Shown here one piece after another: positions 35,550-48,300 of a stretch of DNA of 64,000 bases. Position numbers and translations under genes: made by a program. The DNA lies in NCBI GenBank assembly GCA_001687465.1, contig LVLI01000305.1, forward strand, positions 1 to 64,000, in the 5' to 3' direction. How positions within the stretch are numbered: position 1 is the stretch's first letter; each line of letters opens with the position of its first letter. The notes below the pieces were generated by a model that saw only the letters and a list, made by a program, of their open reading frames with translations, did no database searches and was not told the origin of the DNA. This DNA is from Halocafeteria seosinensis (lineage: Eukaryota > Sar > Bigyra > Bicosoecida).

Positions 35550-38500
35550 ATGAGAATAATGAAGCCCAACAGTGGTAGCAAAAGCGCCGTTGGACGACGC
35601 TGTAGGACCCAACTTCAGCCGTCTGAGGCGAAAAAGAGCTCCAACCATATGCCTCTCATCGAGGACAATGACCACCAAGATAATAGCGATGAAGATGACT
35701 TTCTAGGATACTATGATGAATACATCCACGACAAAGGGTTCAGCCAGGATGGCGATAAACACCGTGGAAAACACGCCCCTTTGAAAATCCCTCTGGGGAC
35801 GCCGTACGTTGAATTGTGACCAATACGCGGTGTCGAGCCTGGTACCTGTATATGTGGTGTTTCTTATCATATGCAGACCCGTAGGAAAGCGGCCTCATAA
35901 TTTACGAACAGGAAACGATCCAGACGGCTCGTTTGAAAGGGAGGAGAATACCCCCATGGAGACGAGAAGCTGTAAAACTCCTGGCCAAGCCAGGAAAAGG
36001 ACACGAGTGGATCCCCCTGACAGTACGGGGATGAACCGGCAAATGACTTGTCTCGGTAAGCTAGAGACTTGTGGAGAAATAATGCGTACTCTGGTTACCT
36101 AACACTAAGGGCATTGCATTCTTATCGCCAGCCTTGAACTCTGCGGACAAAGAAGTTGCCCGAAGAGGGAAGTCACATCGTCAAGGGAAAGGCCAAGACG
36201 GACGAGCAATCGTTGCTCCAAATTTAAATCCGTTTCTTGATGAGCCAAAGAAGAAGGTCAAAAAATCTACTCGGGGACCAGGTAAGGTTGAGTATTTCAG
36301 AGACTCTGACGGTTCTGGCATAGTGGTGGTGTATTGCACATTACAGAGTCGGTGGAATCGCGATACTTACGAACGTTTGAAGAGAAGGCTACCCTCGGTT
36401 CTGGGTCCTTTTGCTCAGTTTATATGTGCCGTCATCGTCTTGATGGATGTATGTACGCTGTAAAGAGAAGCCTACACCCTCTTGCACAAAACAGTGCCAA
36501 GAGGAAGGCCATGAAGGAAGTGTTCGCGCTCGCTGCTATGGCAGATTGTGAATACATCGCTAGATATTTCAATGTGTGGGGTGAGGATGAGCAACTCTAC
36601 ATACAACTTGAACTTGGTTATGGCTCTCTCGAGGCTGCTTTGATGGGAAAGAGACCTACTAGGAAACTGAACTATGCTGAAGTTGCCGAAACGTGGAGGA
36701 GGCGAAACCTTGAAGTTCCGCTTTGGGTCCGTATCATGGCTAAGAGATGCGGTGTTGCTATCAACGACAATGAGAGTGAAGTTGATCGAATTTTACAGAA
36801 CTCCAAATTTACACCTGGCAGCGCTGAGAGTGTTGTATCCGAAGAGTTCTCGACTGGAAGGGATAGCGGTCAAAATATGCCTCCAGAAATCTATCGCCCA
36901 AAAGCCAAGACTCGCTCAAGATATGAACGTCGTGAAAGCTATGATAATGTCCCTTCAAGATCTAGAACGGGGTCATTGGCATCACAAGAAAGTACGAACG
37001 TTGACCAGATGTCGTTGGATAGTGACAGCCAGATGGCCGAAGGAGAAGTGAAACAAGCCCTTCGCTTTTCTTCTCCAACACCCACAGCAACTGACAATTG
37101 CCGAGACGAAATTGCATCGAACTTCGAATCCCAGATATCGGCACACCACAATAAAGAGGGTGGAAAGAACTTGAAACAGACCTTTTTGTCTTTTGCCCGG
37201 AAACCCTCAGCGAAGAAAGCAGAATCATCTACGAAGAAAACCGACAGCAGTAAACCGGCAGAGGCTCAACCATGTCCTGACATATCAATTTCCCAGCAGA
37301 ACGGTGAACATGCTCATCGGTTGTCTCAGTCGGAGATGTTCCAGTTTCCGGCATCTCAGGACTTCGAGTCAGACCGAAATATCTCTCCTGCTATGGAGCG
37401 CCTAGACGATGAGCGAGCGAACGACGGGTTTTATTCAGAAGATGCAAGTGTGACGCATCAGAAAGGGGAAGAAAGCAATCACTCAGAGGGATACGGCATG
37501 AGTCAGGCGTCCATGTGTAGCTTAGAAGCACTTTCCCAGCACTATGAAGGAGAGGAGGATCCGTTTTGGAATTTTGATGCTTCCTACCGGCCCCGCCTAC
37601 CATGTAGCGAGTGGGATTTGCGGCGGGTGACTCATGATATAGCAGCTGCACTTGCCTTTATGCATGCCCGAGGTTTGGTCCATCTCGATGTAAAACCGGC
37701 GAATATTCTAGTAAATTACGGTTCAGGGCCGGGTATGTGCGACCAGAATGGTGATTGGCTACCGAGTGTCAATTTGATGACAGGCTTCGTCAGTTTAGAT
37801 AACGAACTGGCGCAAGAAAATGAGGATATTGATATTCCGAAGATGCCAGTGCGATATAAACTCGCTGATTTGGGACAAGCCACGCGGTTGGATGACCCAA
37901 ATTTCGAGGAGGGAGACTCTAGGTACACCAGTAAGGAACTAATGCAAGGAAACGCGGAGGATATAGCATCATGTGATATGTTTGCTTTGGGACTGATGAT
38001 ATACGAGTTGGCGACGGGGGCACCACTCCCCATGGGAGGAGAAGAATATCATCGGCTGAGAGAAGGACATCTCCGCGTCCTTCCACAGTGTACAGAACAA
38101 ATGAAGACTTTGATTGCGGAGCTCATGTCACCCGAACCACACAAAAGACCACGGGCAACCGAGGTACTCACTCATCCACTAATATCGTCGGCATCGCCGT
38201 TCCAAGCATATGCACGTCACTGCCGCAACAACCGTACAGGGTCTGAAGGCGATGGATTAAGCATGCATATAGCCAGAGACCCAACCCTTGGAAGCTCCTA
38301 TAACGCTTCCTCGAACGATCCCACATGGGAAAGCCCAGATCCACTTCGCTACTCAACTATGTCTGGAGAAAAAATGCAAGGTAGTCCCTTCTATAATTCT
38401 CCCGAAATGACTATACATCAGCTACCCACAGAGACCCCCTCGCACAAAGCTGAAAAGGTCGCAGAATTGCAGCAGCAGCTGGAGCAATCCGAAAGGGTTA

Positions 38501-38553
38501 AGCAGAAACTCCTTAAGCAATTGAGGCAGGCAGGAATGGAACCACATATCTGA
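35550..38553 (+). CDS. WEE1: Wee1-family CDK-inhibitory kinase with a large internal insertion
   Basis: Four exons: 35550-35803, 35877-36055, 36132-36281, 36347-38553; 929 residues. Wee1 phosphorylates the ATP-site Tyr of CDK1 to hold G2. The N-terminal 200 residues are acidic and basic low complexity. The kinase has Gly loop LGSGSFCSV (211-219), catalytic Lys234 in YAVKRS, HLDVKPANILV from residue 640, DLGQ at 702 and the Wee1-type activation segment EEGDSRYTSKELMQG. Wee1 kinases use HxDxKPxN and DLG, as here. Between the hinge (LELGYGSLE, about 283) and helix E (about 620) sit some 330 Ser/Lys/Gln-rich residues, far more than usual. A short coiled coil ends the protein. Its stop is 6 bases from that of BRAP2. 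Confidence 0.93.
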
Positions 38554-38559
38554 ATGCTT

Positions 38560-40450
38560 CTATCTTTTGCGACGGGAACGCCTCTTGGAATTGGAGGTGG
38601 TTCCTTCGGCAATGTGGACGCTGCCGCCCTTTATGTCCTCTCTCAGTTCTTCATTTGTTGCTTCGACCTTGTTCTGAGCCTCCAGTGAAAACATAAGGTC
38701 TCTCACCTGGACAAAGAATTATTCAATTAGACATATATAAGCGAAAGGCGTAGCAATAGATTCTACAGGTCACACGTACCTGCTCCTTCAGGTCGGCGAT
38801 TTCTTCATCTTTTTGTTTCTGACGGGAAGCAGCGTCCTGTTTTATAGTTTGCAACTGTTTTTCCCAATGCTTTTGATTCTTTTCCAATGAGCTGTTGATC
38901 TCCCTTAGAAAGTCTAGCTCCTCTGTATAGGACTTCACCGACTGTTGAAGCTGCTTCACCTTAGACTGGCTTTGTCTTAGCGACTTGCGGAGACTTTCCG
39001 TCTCTTCTTTAAGTCTTATGTTCTCTTCCTGGGCTTCCTCCAGTTTGGACACAGTCTCCAAGTCCCTATTCTTTTCCACTTCAGCTATTTTCTTTTCATA
39101 GTAGTCTCTCTGAACCTCTAATTGGCTAGTCAACAACGCGTTGTATTCAGCGCTGAGTGCATCCATTTTAAAGAGCGATGCATCGTCTTGAGTGACATCT
39201 GTGGCAGGCCCTTGATGACTGCGCGCCAAACCATTACCACCGGTACCGGCAGCTCCCGAAGTGTCATTTTGCGAAGATTGTGTCACGTATGTAGGCTTTC
39301 CACAATGAGCGCAATATACAGCTGAGTTAGGGTCTGGTAGCTCGACAATTTTGCCATCAGTTTTGTTTTGGATCAAACGATGGACGTATCCATCCCCTGC
39401 ATAGTCCCAAACACGTTGCGTAGCAAGTTCCATAGCGTAAGCGTGGCCTGATTCGCGAAAATGCTGAACTGCATGCATCCGGTTATATCTACCACAACCT
39501 ACGTGTCCACAAACAATGCACATCCATACGTCTTGTGCCTCGCAAACTTCGCATAAGGGTCGGTTGCTCTCCCCATCGTCCATTACATAACGACAAACAG
39601 GGCAGCTTGAGTCTTTCCACTTGGAAAGACACAGCCGGTGAAAGCTGTGGTTACACATAGTGGTTATCAAACCAGAGACGGAAGCATCCAGTCGTTCGAG
39701 GCACACCGGACATGTTGGTAACTCCCTAGTATCGTCAACGCTATGCTCTTCTTCATTAGGCCCACTTGAAGTGTTGGCGGCCCCTTCATTGCCATGCTTG
39801 AGGAAGCCTTCAGCATCCAGAGTGAACGATCCCGATTGGCTGTCTTCCACTAGTATGCTGGAGACTTGCACCACAAAACATACCTCAGTGCCTAGCGAAG
39901 TAAACTGCCGTCCATTCTGATAGTTGTAGAATTTCCATGCCGAGTTCTTGTCGCAGAAACGCAAGACGACAGAATACCATGAAGGTTCCGTGTCCTTGAG
40001 AAACCTGAGATGTTCAATGTGCTGAATATGGTGACCACAGAAATTCAAGAAGTCTCGGGCACTTAGGCGAATAGGAACTGCCAGTACTGCGAGAGTTCGT
40101 GAGTTCTGCTGTTCCAGAACAGGTCCAGGAGATCTGAAAAATCGCAGTTTACCACATATCATCTCTGTGGTGCTCCCACAAGTGAATTCATGCAGCTCTG
40201 GCTCTGTATCGTGTCTTGTTGAAGCTGTGGTACTTGTAATATCAGTACTACCACTAGCAGCAGCCGCTGCAGACGGCACTGACGAAGAGGCAGCTTCCGA
40301 TACTGTGGTGGTGTAGTCCTCCGATGTTGACGTTGTATTGCTGATACCATTAAGAACCTCATTGGAAGCATTCGACGCAATGTCTTCTGTTCGTCCCAGC
40401 ACTTCCTCCGAGGAGAAAGGAGACGCATTCGTTATGCGAATGTGATACAT
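38560..40450 (-). CDS. BRAP: BRAP2-family RING / UBP zinc-finger ubiquitin ligase
   Basis: Two exons, 40450-38780 and 38706-38560; 605 residues (human BRAP 592). BRAP2 proteins bind nuclear localisation signals and polyubiquitin and act as RING E3 ligases that modulate MAPK signalling. A Ser/Thr-rich start precedes the BRAP2 RRM-like domain (TLAVLAVPIRLSARDFLNF). The RING begins at C247: CPVCLERLD ... CNHSFHRLCLSKW ... CPVCR. The ZnF-UBP follows: CEVCEAQDVWMCIVCGHVGC, then HAVQHFRESGHAYAMEL. From about residue 425 a long coiled coil runs almost to the end, and the last ten residues are basic (KRRSRRKR). The first true ATG at 40450 was chosen; the in-frame codon five triplets upstream is GTG. 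Confidence 0.95.
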
Positions 40451-40817
40451 GGCTTGGAATTTCACCTAGCCATGCTCTAGTAGTAAAAATTAGCACAGAA
40501 TCGTCACACAATAACCCTATGCAAGCTCTTAAACTTCCCCTTTTTTCCAGCCTTGAAGATTGAAATTCCTTGAAGTTGATACTTCAACGAGACAATCATT
40601 GCTGGCACTCTTTTCGAGGCGCAACTATGGTAGCGTCTCTTGCGTTTTCGGAGAAGTACATACAGAAAGCGCGCATCGTTTGTTCGGAAGGGTGTTTCCT
40701 GTTCCTTGCGCAGACCCAAGCAGAAGGTCAGAGGGGTTGCATAGTAGCGTAGTAAACGATTTCTTAGCCGGTGCGAGATCCGTATCCTGTAATCTTGCCC
40801 CCGAGTACACAAAGGCA
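40451..40817. promoter_or_regulatory. Shared promoter region of BRAP2 and GRP94
   Basis: 367 bases between divergent starts. I looked for heat-shock and ER-stress elements; only an imperfect GAA/TTC array near 40567-40575 is visible, not convincing. Confidence 0.35.
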
Positions 40818-43787
40818 ATGAGAATTAAGACGGCATTAGGAATTCCTCTTTTCTTTGGAGCCCTTGTATTGCTCTTGAGTTCCTCTGTTGCATTGGATGG
40901 TAAGTGTGTTAAATGGCTTCATTTGCCCCCGTGAGTGGATGGGAAAGAACCAAGGAAGAAATTCTTCTGTTTTCCCTCATTCCCCTTCTTTGTGTCTTTA
41001 TGGTGGAAGCTATTTGGCCATAGCAAGCAGGACAGTTTCCGTACATGTTGCAATATTGTATACTCTAGTGGATCGAGTTGTTCGATTTGGATTAAAGGCC
41101 GCCCGTATGAGGATGAAAGGAGGGGCAACCTATGGAACAATGGAACTTTGGCGGGGGGCCACGTGTCGCCTTTTGCGTATCCAACGAACACAGGATGGGG
41201 CCTTTGTTGACGCTTAGAAGGGTCCAGGAAAGGGGAAAAATGTGTTGTTTAGCCTCTTCAGTCGCTATACCAGGTATCTGCGGCTTTTCAATACCGTTAT
41301 CCTGGCACGTAATAGAGGCGATATTGACTTGTGTCACTGGTTTTGATTAGACTACCTACCTCTAGTCTTTGTATGAAGCATTGGCTCTACATTCACGATG
41401 CTATCAACTTTTGTTTTTATTGCGTTGAATTCTATGCTGTGCTATGTATCACAGGTGTCCACGCGGCGGAAGACGCCACAGATGCCGAGTACGTACCAGC
41501 TAGTTCACACGGATAGCTCATGATTCCGCGATCATTTTTATTTTGTCTATTGATTTTCAGGGAAGATGAGTCCGTGGAAACCTTTGAGTTCCAAGCGGAG
41601 GTCTCGCGATTGATGGACATTATCATCAACTCACTTTATACAAAAAGAGAAATCTTCCTCAGGGAGGTGATTTCGAACGCAGCTGATGCACTGGACAAGA
41701 TTCGATTCTTGTCCTTGCAGGATGAAAGCGTCTTAGGGGAAGGCGAAAACCGAGACCTGGAAGTTCGCGTTAGCTTTGATAAGGATGACCGAACTCTCAC
41801 GATCCGTGATCGAGGAATTGGTATGACAAAAGAGGATCTAATCCAAAACCTCGGTACTGTGGCTAAGTCTGGAACTGCCTCCTTCGTAGAGTCTCTGGCG
41901 AGTGGTGGTGATATGAGTCAGATTGGTCAGTTCGGTGTAGGGTTTTACTCGGTGTACTTGGTCGCCGACAAGGTGACCGTAAGGTCCAAGCACAGTGACG
42001 ACAAGCAACATGTATGGGAATCTGCTGCGGATGGGACGTTTACTGTCTACGAAGACGACGAAGGGGAAAGTTTAGGTCGAGGTACTGAAATTACTCTGCA
42101 ACTGAAAGACGATGCCAAGGAATTCATTGATCAGAAGAAGTTGGAAAAACTAATCAAGCGTTACTCTGAATTCATCAATTTCCCGATCTACTTGCGCAAA
42201 GAGCGTACAGAATACCGTGAAGTTGCCGACGAAGAGTCATCAGAAGAAAAATCCAAAGACGAGGATGATGTCCAGGTAGAAGATGAAGAGGAGGACAAGG
42301 AGAAAGAAAAGAAAAAGGAAGAAGTAACCGTAACCGAATGGGTTCTGGTCAACGATCAACCTGCGATTTGGACTAGAAGCAAGGATGAGATTACTGAAGA
42401 TGAGTACAAGAGCTTTTACAAGAGTATCTCTAGAGACAGCGAGGATCCTTTGACTTGGATCCATTTTAAGGCTGAGGGTGAAATCGAATTCCGTTCCATT
42501 CTATACGTTCCAAATACCGCGCCCCCGGATTTATATGAAAATTACTACGGAAAGAGTACTTCTTTGAGACTATACGTCCGCAAAGTACTTATTTCTGATG
42601 AATTTGAAGACTTAATGCCTCGATACTTGAGTTTCATCAAGGGAATGGTAGACAGCGATGATCTCCCTCTAAACGTTAGTCGAGAGACACTCCAGCAAAA
42701 TAGAGTTATCAAGGCGATTAAGAAGAAACTCGTACGCAAGGCATTGGAAATGCTCCGTAAACTTGCGGAATCCGATGACAAAGACGATGACGAAAAGGAA
42801 GAGGAGGAAGAAGAAGACGACGAGGAAGAAAGCAAGCAACCCAGCAAATATATTCGATTTTGGAAGCAGTTCGGCAAGAGCATTAAATTGGGTCTCATGG
42901 AAGATACAAGCAACAAATCCAAGTTATCGAAATTACTTAGATATAAGAGCACGAAGACAGTTGAAAAGGGAGAGAATGTTTACACCAGCTTTGATGAGTA
43001 CATTAAGAATATGAAGTCGTGGCAGCAGGATATTTACTACATTGCTGGTGAGAGTATTGATGCAGTCAAGAACTCTCCCTTCCTTGAGAGATTCCGCGCT
43101 AAAGATGTGGAAGTGCTTTACATGACTGATCCTCTCGACGAGTATTCTCTGCAGCATCTCCAGGAATACGAAGGACACCGGCTTCAAAGCGTTACCAAAG
43201 AAGGTCTTAAATTCGGAGACGAAGAAAAGAAGGACAAAAAGCGTTTAGAAATGTACAAGGAAAACTTTGAGCCTTTGACTGATTACTTAAAGGATGAGCT
43301 ATCTGATCAGGTCGAAAAGGTTACCGTAACCAACAGGCTTGCCGAAACGCCCGCCATTTTGGTCACCTCCCAATACGGTTATTCGGCAAATATGGAAAGA
43401 ATCCTTAAGAGTCAAACTCTTTCGGACCCAGAAAAGGCCAAGTTTATGATGGGTAAGAAAATCTTGGAGATTAACCCACGCCATCCCATTGTAACTAGCC
43501 TGAAAGAGAAGGTACAAGCCGGAGAAAAGGACAAGGAAACGCAAGACATGGTACATGTCCTCTACGACACCGCGCTTCTCAATTCTGGATTCTCTATGGA
43601 GCAACCAGAAACTTTCGCGAGCAGGATGTACCGCGTTATGCAACGATCTCTGAAACTGGACTCGTTGGAATTGGATCCCGAAATTGAAGTACCACAGGAG
43701 GAATTAGAGGAGGAAGAGGAAGAATCTAGTGAGCAGTCGCTAGATGAGGATGATGAAGATTTCGACGAGGAGAAAGAAGAACTGTAA
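40818..43787 (+). CDS. HSP90B1: ER-resident HSP90 chaperone, endoplasmin / GRP94
   Basis: Three exons: 40818-40899, 41455-41488, 41561-43787; 780 residues. GRP94 folds secretory and membrane proteins in the ER lumen. Exon 1 encodes a signal peptide with hydrophobic core FFGALVLLLSSSVAL. The ATPase domain follows: SLYTKREIFLREVISNAADA, DRGIGMTKEDL, GQFGVGFYSVYLV. An acidic and lysine-rich linker lies around residues 270-310; middle-domain blocks include NVSRETLQQN. The C-terminal half has an extra acidic stretch (about 445-465). It ends in KEEL, a KDEL-type ER retrieval signal. Intron 1 is 555 bases, by far the longest seen here. GRP94 is absent from fungi, which helps place the organism. Confidence 0.97.
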
Positions 43788-43865
43788 ACATCCAATATAG
43801 AACTGTAGACTGAAGTTTCACAAATGTAAATATTACTCTGTGATACTTCTTCGGCTGTGTCATTC

Positions 43866-44861
43866 TTAGCATCGTTTCACACTGTAAGTCTCAAGCGGAT
43901 ATTTCACAGCATTCTGTTCGTCCATCATGGTTAACGGACGTAAATCCGTGAAAACTATCACGTGCTGACAGTCTCCGCTGTGCCTGTAGATATAGTGTGC
44001 TCCTCGGGAGACCTGGACGTCTCCGAACGTAGCGGCGTTCATCGGTTTCCTCTTCCCACCTATCCTTTCCGGGGACAACATGCCACAACTTCCTGATGCT
44101 TGACCAGAGCCAGCGCTGTTATAGTCTTCATAACAAATTCCATTTATATAAAAGCAGCTGCCCTCACCACTTCCTGCTTCATTGTTTCGTGAACAGCGGA
44201 TTATTCGCGGTAATACTGATAGCGATTGAGTGGCAAGAAGCAACAACTCTTGCTTCTTTTTCGCGTCCTGAAAATGATAGACCGCAGCCCTTAATACCGT
44301 ATCATCTTCGTTCACCGGCATGAATGCAGTTTCCGTGTCGTCCGGCAGAGGTGGATGCAGAGGAATATGTCGTTTGCTTCTCTTGGCATGTGGCCACGTC
44401 TGTTTTAATTTCTCCTCTAAAGTCCTTGTATCGTTTGAGGTACCTCGATCCCCTCTAAAACAACCCAAGTGATTCACTGAGGAAGGACTACTCATTATTT
44501 CATCTTCTATCTCTGCACAATCGATCACAAAGACCACAGTGGCTACAAGGTTAATGTACATATTTAAAGGTTTCCACGTACCACCCTTGTCTGGTCGCGT
44601 AAAGGCGGTTTTTCTGTGTTTGGCATGGTGTTTCGGAAATTCCGGAGTGCATCTTTCGTTATTGGTACTGTCATGTCCAAGGGGTCTGATGGGGCCCTTC
44701 TCCATCAAGGTGTCCCAAGGTTCCAAACTGCGTTTCCCGGGAGCGCGTCTGTCAAGTGCAATGGCGCCCTCTTGCAAGCGCACCAGTTCATCTCCTTGCT
44801 CAACCTGCTGGTTCCCATACACGAACATGTTGGGAGAAATACCTCTGTATAGCCTATCCAT
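43866..44861 (-). CDS. SNAPC3 (SNAP50) -like snRNA promoter-binding protein, C-terminally short
   Basis: One exon, 331 residues. SNAPC3 is the conserved subunit of the complex that recognises snRNA-gene promoters. The C-terminal third matches: FYINGICYEDY, then FGDVQVSRGAHYIYRHSGDC and QHVIVFTDLRPL, then YPLETY. In the family this is followed by a run of CxxC zinc ligands beginning with RKCxxC and about 60 more residues. Here the protein ends KRC-stop exactly at the first of those cysteines. The next 78 bases lead to the GRP94 stop on the other strand, and antisense GRP94 encodes nothing cysteine-rich, so the missing part is not in a later exon nearby. The N-terminal two thirds show no similarity that I recognise. 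Confidence 0.72.
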   Translation of the reverse strand: MDRLYRGISPNMFVYGNQQVEQGDELVRLQEGAIALDRRAPGKRSLEPWDTLMEKGPIRPLGHDSTNNERCTPEFPKHHAKHRKTAFTRPDKGGTWKPLNMYINLVATVVFVIDCAEIEDEIMSSPSSVNHLGCFRGDRGTSNDTRTLEEKLKQTWPHAKRSKRHIPLHPPLPDDTETAFMPVNEDDTVLRAAVYHFQDAKKKQELLLLATQSLSVLPRIIRCSRNNEAGSGEGSCFYINGICYEDYNSAGSGQASGSCGMLSPERIGGKRKPMNAATFGDVQVSRGAHYIYRHSGDCQHVIVFTDLRPLTMMDEQNAVKYPLETYSVKRC

Positions 44862-45383
44862 GGCTGTGATGCTCTGTATGTCCCTCTATAAAAGTCGTCT
44901 CGGGACAGCCATATTTGATGTCCCCCACGTCACTTTTGGCGGGGCGTTCCTTTCCTCTCAGCGATAAATACTACAAACACTCAATAGAGCAGCTTTTCGA
45001 TCATATTCGGGTTCGTGAACAATTCCACTGTGCATTTCATTCATTAGCTTGTCCCTGACAAGTCGTCAGTGATGTATGTACGTGTCAACTTCAACTTGAG
45101 AGGGACTTTTGAAGTTGGGTTTGAAACTTTGAACGAAGCAGTTGGATACATGATATTTTCCAAATTTCTAAATGACCAAAACGAAACTATGTGGACGACG
45201 AGGAGGATAAAACGAGAAACTAACAAACACACAAAATTACCCTCAAGAAGAAGAAGGTATAACAGTCTGGAGTAATGCGTTCGGTTGCAACTACAAGTTT
45301 GTAGTACCAGTAGAGTTGGTATGGCGAGCGTACATTAGTGATCAAGCAAGTAGAACCAAATTCCATCCACTTACCAAGCCGGA
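44862..45383. other. Intergenic between SNAPC3-like gene and the large orphan
   Basis: About 520 bases. A donor-like GAG|GTACGT overlaps the last codons of the orphan at 45394, so further 3' exons here are possible, but none was found in frame. Otherwise AT-rich and empty. Confidence 0.5.
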
Positions 45384-48300
45384 CTACGCAGTCGACGTAC
45401 CTCGGCGGCGCATTCGCTGACTTATTGTCTTATGGAGTTTGGGGGAGTACGAAATGTGACGGAAAAAAGCATCCCAGAGAAATTTCCGTTTCCACCCGTT
45501 GTGGGAACCAGAGATTTGTTCATACTCATCAAATAAGACTAACAATCGTTGTAAAAACTTCCGTTGATACACACAGTAGAGATGCTCTCCAACCATTTGT
45601 GAAGCGACTGGGTTTTGTCTCCGCTTCTTCGTACTACGCACGATGCGTCTCTGGAGTTCGTATGCGTACTCAATTTGCTCATCTGTCGCTTTCACCGCCC
45701 GCTGCAAGTCCTTACGGCGCACTGCCGAATGTCTGGCGCTTTCATAGACTTTGCCTACGCGGGATCTCATGGTGCGGCGGAAGCGTTCTCCGTAATCTCT
45801 TAAGGCGTTCTCATAGGTCGTCTCAGCATTATTGCGCAATGTGCATAACTTGCGCCTGGTTTCATTACGTACATTTTCCAGTTTCGCACCATAAAAAGCA
45901 CGGTACTCTTCAGCAATAGATTCATGTAGTCTACCCGGACGGTCCGTCCAATCCTTCCTGTTAAACCTTCCAACGAGCTGCTCTCCCTCATCAAGGGAAA
46001 TACCGACCGGAAGACGGGGGTGCTGTGAATTCATCGTGTCCCGAACGATTTTCAGATCTTTCTCCAGTTTACACTTCATCTCCTCAGTTCGGTTGGCAGT
46101 GACATGCGCTTCTTTCAAACGCTGTTCGACCGCAGCGCGATGGAGTCTGGCGGACTCCAAACGGTCCAACACACCGGACAGGGCGCTCTCAGATAACCTG
46201 TTTTGACTCTTTGACCATGCTTCACAAGTAGACCGACTCGAAGCCCATTCTTCGTCATCGTAGTATTGATTGAGTCCTTGTTCCATACTTTCTATCTCTT
46301 CCCAGAGGCCAGCTATAATCGACTGCATTCTACCGGAACCAATTTCAAGTTCTGCCGCCATACTTCTTCTGCTACTTTCCCCAATAGCTTCCTCCAGCCT
46401 TATGGAAGCATCTCGAACCTGCTCGCGAAGTGTATTTACTACTGTTTGTTCAAGTTCCACCCACTGATGAAGCGTCCTCAAGTCTGCTTCTCCAAACTGA
46501 GTAGAGGGAGAAACACTGTCAGCATACATCGATGTGGGGCCGATGAACGCTCGGAGTGAGGCCATATGTCTCCACTTTCCCATCAATTTCTGCAGCTTTC
46601 TGCTGTCAACTTCCCTTATCCCTAAATTAACCCTATTTGGACGAACCTTGGGAGAGCGTCTCAGACACAAGGTGCCCAGGCGAAGCTTCTCGAAATCTAC
46701 CTCCTCGATTCCACCTATAATAATTTTTCCAATTGATTCACTCTGCTGTTTATACAGGGCTAAGTCAGATCGAGTTGTGCACAGCTTGAGTAAATAGCAG
46801 AAACAAAGTTGTTGCAGAAGGGAAGGAAACCACTCCTCGGTAGGGTACTTTTTCAGAGTGTGAAGGCCCAAACGGTATGACACTGATGGCACTGATGACC
46901 ACATGTCTATGAAAACTTTAGCGACCTCATCCTGAAACTGAATTAACGATTTTTCGAGCTCACTATTTACACGCTGCAAAGCTTCAAATTGTCGCAGTCG
47001 CTGGTCAGGGTTCATCAGAGCAATTACAGTACTCTCAGGGATTCGCGGCCACTCTGCTCTTCGATCGTCTTCCATACTATGTTTAACAGATCTCAGCTTC
47101 TTAGCAAGTTTGTTTAGTTGATCAACGTCCCCTTGCTGTTCCTTTCCGCTCAGGGACTCATCCGCAGTCAGCCTCCCACTGACCAATGCCTTCGCTTTGG
47201 GCAGGCTGTTCACAGGTTCCGCGGTTGAATTCGGAGGAAGCCCGTGTGTGACACCAGTGTTACCTGCGTTCTCAGGAGGCCTATCACTGGAAGTAGTGAC
47301 GCTGTAATGTGTTCCTGGCAAAGAAGGAGATTCAGCAGGAGATGTTGCAGATGGAGTAGAGGTTATTCTTGTTGCAACGCCCTCAACCTTCCTACTTGCG
47401 TGCTCATTATTTTCCGAGATCGTGACTGCCCGAGATTCTTGATCCTCATCCTCCGACTCACTTCCCTCTGCTACGGCATCAAGTCGCGTATGTGAATGTT
47501 TTGAGTTGCTGGCGACGTCAGTAGAGCCCTCGGGATTGGAGTATATGCTTCTAGCTTCAGTCACAGGCAGAGATGAAGCAGGCATCGCACATGAAGAAAT
47601 GCTACCATACTCGGTATTACTTGGAGCCTGTTCGTATTCGGCGGAACTGGCCGTTAAACTGTATTGTTCCTGGCCTTCCTTTGCGTTTAAAGCCTTCAAC
47701 AGGTGTTCTGGAGGTTCTCCTAGCTCATCCAGTGATGGTAGCTCGGGAAGAGGCGGTGGCTCCTCCACAGCCATTGCCTTTTCCGCAGATAAGGAAGTAT
47801 TCGAAGGGGGTTCCTCCTTATCTGAGCCCCGGCCACTCTTTTTTCCAGAAGCACGCATCCTAAGTCTCTGGAAGATAGACCCTTGCTTCCTGCTCTTCGT
47901 TGGCTTCTCTTCTACACGCAAGGACTTGCGTCCTAGGCCGAAGCGCTTGAAGATTCCCTTCTTGGATTCCTCGGAAGCTTCTTCCTCTCTTTGGGAAACC
48001 TCGCGAGAACTTGCCGATCGTGTGGCCACTATACTCTCTCCGGCAGAAGCAGTGTCAAGATCACCAGATGAAACCGAGCGACGCCCCCGTATAGAGCGGT
48101 GATGGAGATGCTGCTGTGCCGCTCCGTTCGTTGCAGGCTCAGAATGTTGGGGCTTCAAACCTGTTGGTGAATCATCTGTAAGAGCCCTTTAGTAAGGAAC
48201 AACGTCACGTAATACTCCCAATAATGTTACAAGCCTTACCTGTATCAATATCCGTCGATAACTGCAGACCAGCATAACTAAAAGACATAAACAACAGCAT

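Noticed and set aside
40560-40580. Possible heat-shock element upstream of GRP94
   Set aside because: GAA and TTC units are not correctly spaced.
40888-41350. Open frames inside GRP94 intron 1
   Set aside because: They overlap each other on both strands and have no domain; the intron joins a signal peptide to mature GRP94 in frame.
47506-48102. 198-codon plus-strand frame
   Set aside because: Mirror of the low-complexity part of the minus-strand orphan.
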